A stretch of 64,000 nt of DNA from Lepidonotus clava (Eukaryota > Annelida > Polychaeta > Phyllodocida > Polynoidae), in NCBI GenBank assembly GCA_936440205.1, contig OW387149.1, forward strand, positions 12,110,114-12,174,113, read 5' to 3'. The position numbers and the translations under genes were made by a program. Within the stretch, counting starts at the first letter, position 1. The number at the start of each line of letters is the position of its first letter. Positions 34,801 to 45,896 of this stretch are shown piece after piece. The notes below the pieces were generated by a model. It searched no databases. It saw only the letters and a program-made list of their open reading frames with translations, and was not told the origin of the DNA.

Positions 34801-34831
<31 letters not shown>

Positions 34832-34860
34832 ACTTTTGGAGATCTCTGGATCCGGCCCTG
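34667..34860. mobile_element. MITE-like, GGATCCGCCCCTG family, uninterrupted copy
   Basis: It carries AGCAGATTTAGAGGGGG, CTATTTTTGATAAAATTTG, GGTCCAGTGGAAATTTTTAC, a run of about 30 C, then CTGGATCCGGCCCTG. It is the best template for the element split by the LTR retroelement. It abuts the next element at 34862 with no gap. Confidence 0.75.
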
Positions 34861-34861
34861 A

Positions 34862-35271
34862 AATAAGCCCATCCCGGTATATATATCAACATCAAATTTT
34901 ACCATGAAATTACGTAGCAATTTCTTCCCAAATTAATCCCCAAAGAGAGCAGTATAAAACAAAATGAACCATGGTGATTTGGTTGACAAATTGCTCCTAA
35001 AATTTGTAAAATGCAGATCTATAATATTATATTGGCCTTTTTCCTATAGGAACCAATGTTAAAGCTGGTCAGCCCAACCTATAATGTCCAACCCTATTTT
35101 GCCCTAGAATGCAGCATTTTGATTGTCTAGCAAACCTGCAAATCTGCCAATTGGTAAAATTTAAGAAATTATAATGTTTTATCAGTTCTAGGAGACACAG
35201 ATTGCGTATATGGTAATATTGTCCAAACCTTGTCCAACCCTGGGATATACCTGATGTGGGATGGGCTTATT
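34862..35271. mobile_element. MITE family M5 (AATAAGCCC ends), copy 2
   Basis: The ends AATAAGCCCATCCC and GGGATGGGCTTATT are perfect inverted repeats about 410 bp apart. The interior matches 13521-13966 in inverse orientation. It ends 33 bp before the first coding exon of the CARD-NACHT gene, so it supplies the probable branch-point region of that intron. Confidence 0.8.
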
Positions 35272-35304
35272 GCAATACCATTTATATCTTTGTTTTTTCT
35301 CTAG

Positions 35305-38300
35305 GCATTAACCATGGCATCTGGAGGTGTCCCAGCTGCACATCTTGCACTTTGGGACAAAGACAACAAGGAGCAGCAGAGTATTGTGTCCATTTCACCA
35401 AAGTACAAGGATCTCCTCAACAAACACAGAGCAGATCTGATTCGGATAGTAGATGTGTCACCACTTTGGGTCTACTTGAGGCAGTATCGAGTCATAGATC
35501 GTATTGAAGAAGAATCTTTGAAGGTAAAATATTCTATTCTGTATAAGCTTGTAGTATAATCCTACTATTCTTAAGCCCCATACCCACTAGGTGTTTTTAC
35601 TGGCAACTGGCAACGGGCGACTGGGAGAATCAGCTGACTCTTATGATCGCCCGTTAGTATGGTATATTGAAATGTGCATGTTTGATCTGAATCACTGCTA
35701 AAATCGGCTGACTCTACTAGAAGAATCGGCTTATTTTAGAGCTGATGAGTCGGCCGATTGTGTAAAAATCACCTAGTGGTATGGGGCTTTATAAACTGTT
35801 AGCCAGAATGCTCTAGTAAGGACTCACAACTGAGAAAGCCATGTTGAGTACACAAGAGTAAGGGATAGCTCACAGCATGAAAACAGAGTTCATGACCTTT
35901 GAATTTTGGAAGTGGGGATATAAAGGTACGTTAGGGTAATGAAAAGGTCACCATTGCAAAATTTTTCAAGCATTGTTTGGGTCACCTGGAAAAGTAATGT
36001 CAAAGAGTTACAAATGACTCATTTCTATTATCTCTAATGAACCTTATTGTGTTAAGTTAATAGGGATATTTTATTAAGCGATTTACATTAAAGAGTTTAC
36101 GGGAGACACTCCCAGCTATTCTGAAGTCAAACCTCCCCCTCCCTCAGCTACGGTTGGGTGGCCACACAGGCCACCCTCCCACTACTGGCTGAGAGACGGT
36201 GAGGTCCTGCCGTGAAAATGACACACTCCAGGCTTGAACTTTGAAGGGAACGGACGCAGTTGGTCCAGTCCTTTGCCAGTACAGGCATTCAAAATTATCA
36301 CTTAGAAATATATTCAAAATTATCTTTTCCCTAATAGTAAAAAGCATTCGTGGTGATCACAGCTAATTGTGTCTTAAACCTATCTGCTTGTGTCATGTTT
36401 TTCCTCACCTCTTAAAGCTCCTATAGTTTAAACATACAATATTACAGAAACGAAATAAAGCAACTATACATACGTAAAGATTACACATAGAGAAATCACC
36501 TTAAACATTACATCCATCGTAAACTTTACAATTGGTCTGTCCCATTTCCACAATTTTGGATTCATTGAAAGGTCAACATTAGGTGATTTTGTGATAAATT
36601 ATAAAAATGAGATTTTCTATCTGAACAAGTGGCTTTGCCAGGATTCGAACCCACAACATTTGGGTTTGGAGGTGAGGGTCTTAACCACTACACCATGCAC
36701 ATGGAGGATCAGGCTGGAACTAAGAAATGGGGTCATGACCCAATTCGCTGGTTCCCACAGGTCCTTTTGAAAGCAGTTTAACAAAACAGCAACCAGATGG
36801 ACAGGTTGGTTATGGCCCATTTCACTGGTTCTTGGTAAGACCTGAAGAAAGTTCAGTATGTAGGCAGCAACATGCGAAAGGACATCATTTTAGAAGAAGT
36901 AGGGTAATAATGGTGCATTTATTTGATATTGCAGCGGGATGATTTGGTGTTTTCTAATTTGCAGCATAATGCAACAAATAGTACGATGGTGGAGCGCCTC
37001 CTGGATTTCCTGGAACGGAACCCATTATGGAAGTTACATGGGTTTTTGAGAGCTTGTACCCAAACTTCTCAGCAGCATGTGATCCCTTTCCTTGGACTGG
37101 AACTGAACAAGTATGACAATACAGAAACAATATGTACAAACCTGTTAGATGTAACCAAAGAGAAAACTCACTACTACACTTCTGAGTCTGGTGAGAAAGT
37201 GAAAATTTCAGGGGACCAAATGAATGGTGAGAAATTGAGATGTAACGTCATTCAATTGAAGTTAGGATTGTAACTATAGATCTGGTCAGCAAGAAACAGC
37301 TCATTTTGTGCTCATTTTATTGTGATATAGCAATTGTTAAGAGTTCTGGCTAGATATTATGAATGTTATTTTATATGAAGTGTTGTACATTAACAGGACA
37401 CATACTGTAATTACACTTTGAAAGTACCATTAGAGTTGCATTTTAGTAAATCTACAAAAACATAGGTAAAGATGAACCAACAGGAGGTGAAAGAAAACGA
37501 TCAGGTGTTTGAGTTGTTTCTTGTGTCCCAGATCTATAGCATGTAATTTCAAATTGCTGTTAAAGGTAAAATTAAACCAATCTGAGTAACCAGAACAACA
37601 TTGCTTATGACTCAAACTTATGAATTTCAGTAATATTAACATGAAACATACTGCGAATGCATTTATGTATATCATAAGAAATGTTAGTGGGGTGACATGA
37701 TAATGATCCTTCTTCGAATCCATCAACTTAATTTGAATATGTTCTCTTTCAATGCAGCTATACTTCAACATTGTGAGTCTTACAAAAGAAACTTGATGCA
37801 GACAACCCTGTTTGGTTTTAGAAATTCTAAGCTCATTGATTTGACTCAACTTTATGTGTCTGCTGATACAAGATGGGAACGCAATGAAAGGTATATATCC
37901 TTCAATTCAGTACCACTAGTTCAAAGTACAATTTCATTTTGAGTTATTATCCATGCATTGACAAATACTTTGTACAAAAGCAAAAACTATAATTTGCTCT
38001 TGATATGGCTGAAAAATTGCTGAGTGGACCTTAAACTCCAACACAACATTGTCATCATCTCTACTCAACTCCTGCATTCTAGATCATTTTCTCTATTAAG
38101 AATCATTTAACAGCAACATACCAGAAAAGTTTGTATGATTTTACAAACATCTCCAATTCTTCTTTCAGAGAAACAATAGAGGTAAAGCTTGTGGGATAAC
38201 AAAAATATTTCCAATTCTTCTTCCAGAGAAACAATAAAGGTTACCAAAAATGAAATTTTTGGACACCCACTCCTTTCATCATCTGCTCACACTGTCCAGT

Positions 38301-41300
38301 TTGAAGGCCCCCCTGGTGCAGGGAAGACTACCTATCTCATGGAATATGCACACTCCTGGAGCCAAGACATGCTTGCATGTCATGAAAAAGGACCTGAAGT
38401 AGAATGCCAAGGTCATGAATGGAAGCTTATTGTCCATTTACCAGCTGGTTCATTCAGAGCAACTGTAGAAGACTCAACTAGAGACAGGCTCAAGTGCAGC
38501 AAAGCTTTTTCTGTGGAAGATGCCATTAAAGACAATCTGAAGTGTAACAAAGCCTTGCGTGATCAAACTATGGCATGGATCCAAAATGATGGACATGGTG
38601 TGTTGATAATTCAGGATGCAGTGGATGAAGTTCATTCTGAATATGCAAAGGAGATCCTGGAGGAATACACCAAAAACTGTAAAGAAATCACTTCAAGTCC
38701 AAAGGTTCTGATATCAACAAGAACAGCGCTGTGTCCTATACCGGCTGCGTACTTCGATCGCTGCATCAGTATAGAGGGTTTCACAAGGGAGCAAGGCACT
38801 CAGTTTGTGGAGAAATACTTCAAGGAGAGGTACAGCATTACAGCTCACTGCATACTGGAGTATGTAAAAGCACACCAGGATCAGCTGGAAATGATACTTT
38901 GTAACCCACTGAGAGCACTTATTTTCAGTGAACTCACAGCAAAGGGTGCATTAACACTACAAGAAGTGAAAACACTAAACCCTATCAAACTTCTCAAAAG
39001 CTTGGAGGGTCATATTCTCAGAAGAGAGGGTGAGAGACGGTCATTAGACTCTAAATCTGAGTCAGAGAGGTTCTACAAGTTATGTCTACAGAGCTTGTTG
39101 GCAGATGAAAGGGAGTTTGATGAAGAGCAAATGGCTGAAATGTCTGCTTATAAGGCATTCCTTGTCAAACAAACCAACATTGATGATGAAGGTCAGGATA
39201 GCACTACTTATGTACCTCAACATGAGATGATATTTGAATATTTTGCAGTGCGTGGGCTGCTACAGGTTCTTGAGAATAACCCAGGAAAGAAGGATGCGAT
39301 ACTTCTGTACTTGTGTTCTAACCCAAACATGCGTAACATCTTGCAGTTCGCCTCAGCTTTCATCTGCCAGTACAAGCCTGAACTGTTTGACACTTTGATT
39401 TCTATCATTCGTGCCTGTCTCATTTTACAAAGTGAAACACCAGAGAAGTGTTCTGAAGACTATGCAAATAATCTCAAGGATCTGGAAGAGGAGATTAAGC
39501 AGATGCTTCTCAAGGATGCCATTCAAAGAGACATTACTGAAGAAGAATCAAGAAGAGTGACAAACATATGGAGTAAAATCAACACAGCCTTCACAGATGA
39601 TGCTCAGAAGCTGAGGGATGTTTGTTGGTTCAGGACTTTGTATCATAATGAAGAAAAGTAAGTGTTTTTCAGCAATAAGTGTATGCTGTCATTTCTTTCA
39701 TATTTGGTAGACCTGTCAATGTATATTCAGTACAAAGAGAAAATAATGCCCAGAAACTTGGAAGAATCTGTTGAACATTATGAACTGAATTATGGCCCAT
39801 AAGCATCTGCACAGTTTACTTTTAATCCTATCTTGTCATTGTGCATATCAATTGTAGATGTTTTTCTTAGTTTCATGTAGTTGTTTCATACAGTTTTTGC
39901 TTGTTCTTTCTATATCAGTTGGAGAAGCAATGTCCTTCCATTTGTTGCAAAATGTCAGCAACAAGGAACCCTGGAACAACAAAAGATACTATGCAGTCAA
40001 ACAACCCATTGCCTGCTGCCCTGCTCCTGGAGCAAAGACAGGTGAACTTAATTTAATACACTCTTATCAACTAGAGGATCAATCTTTAAAGAAATAATTC
40101 TTGAAAAATAATAGTGAATTTGTTTTTCTTAACTGGATTAACACCATGCAAAGTAGAACACAGACTGAGGTCTGCTGACCAAGAAAGGACTGAAAAACTT
40201 AAAACTTTAAATGTGTTATGCCCTATAATAAAAGTTTATTTCAATGGCGTAGTATGTTTCTGTGAATATCTTATCTGTATCTGACAATTTTAAAACATAT
40301 TTTCCTTGTGACATTTTGTCCTGATGGTATATCTAAGCACTCATAGTTTTAAAATCAGATCCTGTTGATTATTTATAAAATAAAGTCACATAAACAAAAT
40401 TGGCCCTTTCTTAACCAGCGGACCTTTTAGCGTTGCATCAATGCAAGTGCCAAGGCAAGTAGCTTAACTTGGGGTTCATCATGGATGCTTGTGTCGACAG
40501 ATACCAACATGTTGGTATCCGAAACATGAGTTCCTTACCTTGGCAAATAAAGACGATGCAAACGCTAACCAACACAATGTGGTTTCTGACATTAATTCAG
40601 CCATAGGTGATTTCCAGAGATTCAATAAGATTCTTATTTTCTACTCAGTCTATGGACATTAACTTTCTCCCATTTCATAAATTGTGTACTTTGAAAATCT
40701 GTTGAATACATTTGCCCTAAGTGGTTGGTGAATGCACACATTCCATAGGTTACTGTAGGTTCATTGAAATACATTATTTCTCTTTCATCCCCAATCTGGT
40801 TACAGCCACCTGACATGTTTATAAATTAGAACAATTCTGGGAGGATTTTGCCTATAAAAGTTAATACAGATGTATGTTATATATGAAAAGGGGTCTTCTG
40901 GTGCTACAGTGGTAGAATTTTGGCTTTGTCATCCAAAGGTTTGTGGTTCAAGTCTCTGTCCTGCTGCTGTTGTATTAGACATTCACCCTATGGTCAATGA
41001 CAGGGTTATCAAAGGGCTAGTGCCATCGGCCATTGTATGTGGTGCCCCACCTATGGGACACTGCGTATGAAAGAATACCTGCCTTGGTAAAAGTATAAGA
41101 GAATGGTCTCTACCTCCTTATAGATTTGATCATCCAGGAGCAAGGGTTAGATATCCCAGTGCTCCAGAACCACTGAGTCTGGTGGTTCAAACCATACAAC
41201 AAACATATATGAAAGCTATATACATTGTCTGCTTATTATTTAGCACCACATTTCTTAGTTGTTTTCCAGAAGAACTTAGGAATAGAAATTTGTAGGAATT

Positions 41301-42327
41301 TGTATGCAATTTATGGAAATTGTTGGGGACATGGAGTAAGTCATGTAAGAACTCTTTTGGGTCTAAAGGACCAATTTGTGATTTGTCACCTGAGGTTTTT
41401 AATCTTCCACTATAGTACCCATTTCCAATGATATAAATATCTAAAAAATAACATAAACAGTACTTATCTTCATTTTAAGTCTCCTTCAAAAGAAACAGCT
41501 TTGAACATTTCCCTTTCACACTCCATAACATTGATATCTTTACTTTCAGAACTGCAATCGATAAAGAAACTGAATGCTCTGTCTTGCCTGTCGATGGCAT
41601 TCGCTGGATTGGACTGCGTACCTTCAGAAATAATAATAGTATGACACAAATGGGAGAAGATGTTCCACAACCTTTAAATGCAGATATCACAGCATGGTGT
41701 CCAACTGATGCTTTGGTAGGTCTGTTGGAAATACCCTCCAGTCTATACAAAAGGAAAAAGAAATTCATAGATGAAATTAAATCTGAATGGGATGGGCATA
41801 TTCCAGAATGGTTTCAAACTGCAATGCAGAAGAAGCTCCAGTCAAAGGATTTTGTAACACATCCACAGGTAAACATTGATTGTACTGCACTATGGGGGCA
41901 ATGCCCTTCAGAACTCATGACAGATTCTATCTGGGAACAACTTCTGCAACAGATCTTGCATGAGCAGGTTCTAGAAGTTGTTCTCTACTTGGACAAAGAT
42001 TTACAACTACAGGCTTTGTTTGACTGCTTGTCAAAAATAGAACTGATCTTGCCAAGAAATCTTCGATGTGTATCAGTGTGGGGTGGTGAGGTACAGCAAA
42101 GTGACCTGCAGAGATGGTTCTTCGAATACCCACCAGGTGGCCTTTGTGTGGACCTGTATTACACAACCATTGTTGTACCAAGGGAAGACAGTGAGATATC
42201 TGTGATAGAGAATAATCAGTGTAAGCTGAGGATGGGTCAATATGTTACACAAACTGGATTCAAGGTTGATGTTAACCCATTCCATCAACAGAAACCTGGA
42301 CCAAAACAGAGCAATAATCACCAGTGA
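35305..42327 (+). CDS. CARD-NACHT (NLR-like) protein, six exons
   Basis: Exons are 35305-35523 (ATG 35314), 36935-37190 (or 37226), 37758-37890, 38227-39657, 39919-40041 and 41550-42327. Phases agree, giving 976 or 988 aa. Residues about 25-120 (LLNKHRADLIRIVDVSPLWV through FLRACTQTSQQHV) form a CARD-type death fold, a homotypic signalling module. The NACHT NTPase follows, with Walker A GPPGAGKTT at 227-235, Walker B VLIIQDAVDEV at 325-335, sensor-like LISTRT near 362, and the winged-helix QHEMIFEYFAVRGL typical of NLRs. No leucine-rich repeats are visible. The last 300 residues, mostly one exon, contain no domain I recognise. NLRs are cytosolic sensors that oligomerise on NTP binding; a role in innate immunity is inference. 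An acceptor before the ATG implies an upstream untranslated exon. The last codons and the stop lie in unit 1 of a 104-bp tandem repeat. AATAAA near 45191 is a possible distant poly(A) signal. Confidence 0.85.
35573..35790. mobile_element. MITE family M1, copy 5
   Basis: The ends AAGCCCCATACCCACTAGG and CCTAGTGGTATGGGGCTTT are flanked by TA. It lies 49 bp after the first coding exon of the CARD-NACHT gene. Confidence 0.87.
36600..36705 (-). mobile_element. tRNA-derived SINE
   Basis: On the minus strand, GGTGTAGTGGTTAAGACC (A box) is followed about 25 bp on by GGGTTCGAATCC (B box, complement at 36641-36651). The spacing is tRNA-like, but the anticodon-arm and acceptor pairing is poor, so this is a SINE head and not a tRNA gene. 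It lies in intron 1 of the CARD-NACHT gene. Confidence 0.7.
37956..38080 (+). mobile_element. SINE tail fragment
   Basis: AATACTTTGTACAAAAGC, GGCTGAAAAATTGCTGA and ACTCCAACACAACATTGTCA match the body and tail of the SINE at 10902-11120, without its tRNA head. Confidence 0.6.
38150..38240 (+). repeat. Duplicated 3' splice site of the NACHT exon
   Basis: TCCAATTCTTCTTTCAG followed by AGAAACAATA (acceptor at 38168) is repeated 58 bp later as TCCAATTCTTCTTCCAG followed by AGAAACAATA (acceptor at 38226). Only the second leads into the open NACHT frame in the right phase. The first soon meets an in-frame stop, so it should be silent or give a non-productive transcript. Confidence 0.75.
40415..40575. 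mobile_element. MITE family M7, copy with perfect core palindrome
   Basis: GCAAGTGCCAAGGCAAGTAG and the complementary CTTACCTTGGCAAA text surround the 20-bp palindrome GATACCAACATGTTGGTATC (40500-40519). It is intronic in the CARD-NACHT gene. Confidence 0.6.
40893..41105 (+). mobile_element. tRNA-derived SINE (second family)
   Basis: The A-box-like TGCTACAGTGGTAGA is followed by a B box GGTTCAAGTCT near 40947. The 150-bp body has CCTATGGTCAATGACAGGG and a tail ending near 41105. It lies in the last intron of the CARD-NACHT gene. Confidence 0.65.
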
Positions 42328-42886
42328 TGGAAAGGGTTTACACTAGTTGCCCAGTGACTAAAAGCGAGGTCAGTGTTAACCCTTTCCATCAACAGAAACC
42401 TGGACCAAAACAGAGCACTAAGGCCTATTGATGGAAAGGGTTTACACTAGTTGCCCAGTGACTAAAAGCGAGGTGAGTGTTAACCCTTTCCATCAACAGA
42501 AACCTGGACCAAAACAGAGCACTAAGGCCTATTGATGGAAAGGGTTTACACTAGTTGCCCAGTGACTAAAAGCGAGGTGAGTGTTAACCCTTTCCATCAA
42601 CAGAAACCTGGACCAAAAATGAGCACTAATGCCTATTGATGGAAAGGGTTTACACTAGTTGCCCAGTGACTAAAAGCGAGGTGAGTGTTAACCCTTTCCA
42701 TCAACAGAAACCTGGACCAAAACAGAGCACTAAGGCCTATTGATGGAAAGGGTTTACACTAGTTGCCCAGTGACTAAAACCAAGGTTAGTGTTAACCCTT
42801 TCCATCAACAGAAACCAGGACCACAAACAAGCACTAATCACCATTGATGGAAAGGGTTCACACTAGTTGCCCCATGACTAAAATCT
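42271..42886. repeat. 104-bp minisatellite, six units, fused to the last exon
   Basis: Units begin GTTAACCC at 42271, 42375, 42479, 42583, 42687 and 42791, an exact 104-bp period. Each unit holds a perfect 15-bp inverted repeat (AACCCTTTCCATCAA and TTGATGGAAAGGGTT) around CAGAAACCTGGACC. Several units carry a strong donor-like GAGGTGAGTG. Unit 1 encodes the C-terminus VNPFHQQKPGPKQSNNHQ and the stop codon of the CARD-NACHT protein; the other units are downstream. Confidence 0.93.
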
Positions 42887-45800
42887 TTCTGGGGATGTGG
42901 GGTAAATGAGAGGATGAGTTTGCTTATGATGAGTAAGGTAAATTCCCCTCATAATAACTTACCATAATAAGTAACAACTGCTGCTCTGACAGCAGGTCAG
43001 AACAAAAAATAATAAAAAAAGACAAAATGTTGGTGTTTAAGTCAAAAAGAAAGAAAAATAACAAACTGTATCATGCAGAACACAAATGAAGTGAGGTGGT
43101 TTATGAACCATATATAACTTTCTATCTTACAAAATTTATTTCATTATGCTTTCACATATGCTCATGCAAGATTATCGTCTCAATAAATGTGGTTAGCTAA
43201 TTGATACAAATAGTTGCACACCTACAAAAAAACAGTAATTTGTACAGTATATTAATTGTATTAGCTATGCAAGTATCATTCATCATTTGATGTTTGTTTG
43301 TAAGGTTAGTGATAACCCTTAAGCTGTACAAGTTCTCTAATAACGCCATAATATGATATTATCGTAAGGTCAGGATATCTCAAGCCTTCATATTGAGGTA
43401 TTTTAGGTTGGGATATACTCTCTGATTACAGTTGTTGAAGGGAGTAGTGAAGACTTGGAGACATGAATAGTTGTTGTATTTTAATTGTATTCTTATTAAC
43501 AGGTAATAGATCATGAAGTCATCATTTTTTACTAGATTTACTACAAAGGGCTTGAAGACAGGAGCTGTTGTTCAAATAATTATAATTATTAATTTCTCTT
43601 CAGTCTAAGTAGTATGTCCTGAGGCCTGTTACTTCTCAGTGGTCACTTGACTGTTCACTTGCGCTGCTAGACACAGAGGCCTGCAGCTCCCCTCCTGAAC
43701 TTTGGTCTGTGACCTAATTACAACTGACCAATGCGCAGGGAGAGTGCTAACTGTTTAATTACCATAAACTCTACAATGTGGTAGAAAATGTCAAATATAT
43801 CTTTTAATACAATGATTTAGGCATAACATGTGCATGATAACGAAAATTATGATATCCTATATTTTATATAATAGATTATATAATTATATGTAGTTTTTTG
43901 GTTGTTTTTTAAACAACTTTATTTACCCTGGGATGTGTAGGACTAATCCGGCCTGTCTTCCATCATCGCCAGCCATAACTTAATCCATTACAATTGCATA
44001 TTCCAGAAGATTCCATAGTATAGTGTCCCTGGGTGGGGGATTTAACCTAAATTAACACAGTTATGTGATTACTAAATAATTTGAATGAGATGAGATGGAA
44101 TGAAAATGAAAAATCACCAATTAGATAACATATTTCATATAAATTAGTGACTGCACATTACAGTAAGTATCAGTAAGTCCTGAATACCAATCCAACTAGA
44201 CAAACGGGCCAGCTATACAAGCTTAGCAATCTCTTCCTGTTCATATTGCTCAGTTAGATGGGTTTTTTATATTTTGTTTTAAAACCCTGGTATTCAACAA
44301 TCAACCTTGTTGTTAGAAGGATGATATGCAATGCCTAAACTTAGTATGACATCTTTGTACCTATGAACAGAAGACAATTCATTTAGACAGGTAAACAGCC
44401 TCTTGCCTTCCATGGTACTATATTCAATGCGGAATTAGATGGCAAATGAGATAACTAGTACAAATGAATCATGAATGAGCAGCAACTTGGGTACTCAAAT
44501 TTTAATGTTAGAATCCAATCAGTTGACACTATTTTTTAAGTGTATCGTACAATCTATTGTGAAATTGCTATAGGGGAAAACAGAATTTCTCTGTACCATG
44601 AGTAATAATGTTTGTTAAGATCAATATCATTCACACTTATTTCGGGGAATGCAATTCCCACTCACATTTAAGCTGTGCAATGTGGCAGTTATTGGAGTGT
44701 TGTTAGACTGCTTCTGTGGCATTAATGTACATGTTTATTATGCTAAACTGTGCCACCCATGTTTATCTAAATGATTGTACTTCTATTAAGGTATTATTGC
44801 TGCTTATTACTCTAAATTTGATGCAAAACTGTGTTGTACCCGACTCCCCATGATGTATTTTGAGAGAAACTCATGTTGAGTGGTTTTTATATCTAATATG
44901 GGTGTGTTTCGTTAATATTGTTTTAAATATGACATGTGGTATTTTCATTTTCACATCAAAATGTGTACTTTGTTACACTCTATAATCTTCTAATGTTGTT
45001 TCATGCATAAGTTTTGTTCTTTAACCCACAAAGTGACATTACTTTAAAACATATGTAAAACACCTTTATTGTTACCTTACCCTTTTAGCAAAACCCTGAG
45101 TGTGTTTTACCTTCTAAAGTTACCTACTCTGGGGAGTCAGGTCTGGTTATCAAATTGATTTGAAGAGATTTGTAAAAGTGAACTTTTGTTTAAATAAAAT
45201 CGGATCTCAGACAAATGTCTGCCTTTGGTTGAATATTAATAGTTGAGACTTATCCTAGAAAATTTAGAACCATTACAGAATAACCTTGGATATATGTCGT
45301 TTGTTATTCAGATATATACATGTATTCATAAAGAAGGATTTCATATATTTATTCTGATGTGTTTATGAATTGTTTTCTAATGATTGATATTTTGTTACTT
45401 CATTTGGAATTTGGGTTTCATGGTTATACATCCACAAACAGTAAAAGACATTTTGATATTTTTGTCTTCTTAAGGATATAGAGTGCTGTAATTATCTGAG
45501 TCTAATAATTATTAGTTTAATTTCATAAATCTTCAAAATGAAGTCATAAAATCATAACCTAGGAATATTTCTTTGTTAAAAGAAGTGGTTAATATTGGTT
45601 TAATTTCAAAGTTGAAAATCACTGACTCATATTTCCCATGAGTTCACATTTAAAAAACGGAAATAGATTAAAAAGTATTTTCAATCTTTATTTGAAATGG
45701 TTCATATATTTACACCATAATTATGAAAAGTATATTATCAGCTCATATAGAACAATGATGAAACCACTGCAGGTATACAATAGGACTTGTGCATCAATTG

Positions 45801-45896
45801 TCACTAAAACAAGTATTCAAATTCATAAACCTTGAAGGAAATTATGCAGATTTGAAAGGTTCAGTTATATTATGTTCACTATTTATTATTTCTGTC
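42887..45896. other. Convergent intergenic region
   Basis: No coding gene is seen between the ends of two convergent genes. It should hold both 3' UTRs: AATAAA near 45191 for the plus-strand gene, and its complement near 45683-45688 for the minus-strand gene. A repeat at 43614-43790 has an inverted relative at 55392-55570. The rest is AT-rich and unremarkable. Confidence 0.5.
43614..43790 (+). repeat. Dispersed repeat, copy 1
   Basis: GAGGCCTGTTACTTCT, GTGACCTAATTACAACTGAC and GAGAGTGCTAACTGT recur in the same order on the opposite strand at 55392-55570. The family is unknown. Confidence 0.65.

Larger units (their letters stand above)
31691..35304. other. Intergenic stretch before the CARD-NACHT gene
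   Basis: No coding gene is seen. The stretch contains MITE-like elements (31723-31892, 33353-33703, 34205-34323, 34667-34860 and 34862-35271), C/G runs near 31985, 32262, 32280, 32400 and 34802, a CA microsatellite, a near-perfect hairpin and a CGTTGGG-rich patch. An untranslated first exon and promoter of the downstream gene may lie here, but I could not locate them. Confidence 0.5.

Noticed and set aside
36625-36705. A minus-strand tRNA gene
   Set aside because: The boxes fit, but stem pairing is poor; it is better read as a SINE head.
37430-37849. 139-codon minus-strand ORF inside the CARD-NACHT gene
   Set aside because: It overlaps an exon on the other strand and an AT-rich intron, and its composition looks random.
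41927-42321. Minus-strand ORFs over the last CARD-NACHT exon
   Set aside because: They are shadows of the coding frame on the plus strand.
42271-42886. A CRISPR-like array
   Set aside because: Units are contiguous 104-bp copies without unique spacers, so it is a minisatellite in an animal gene.
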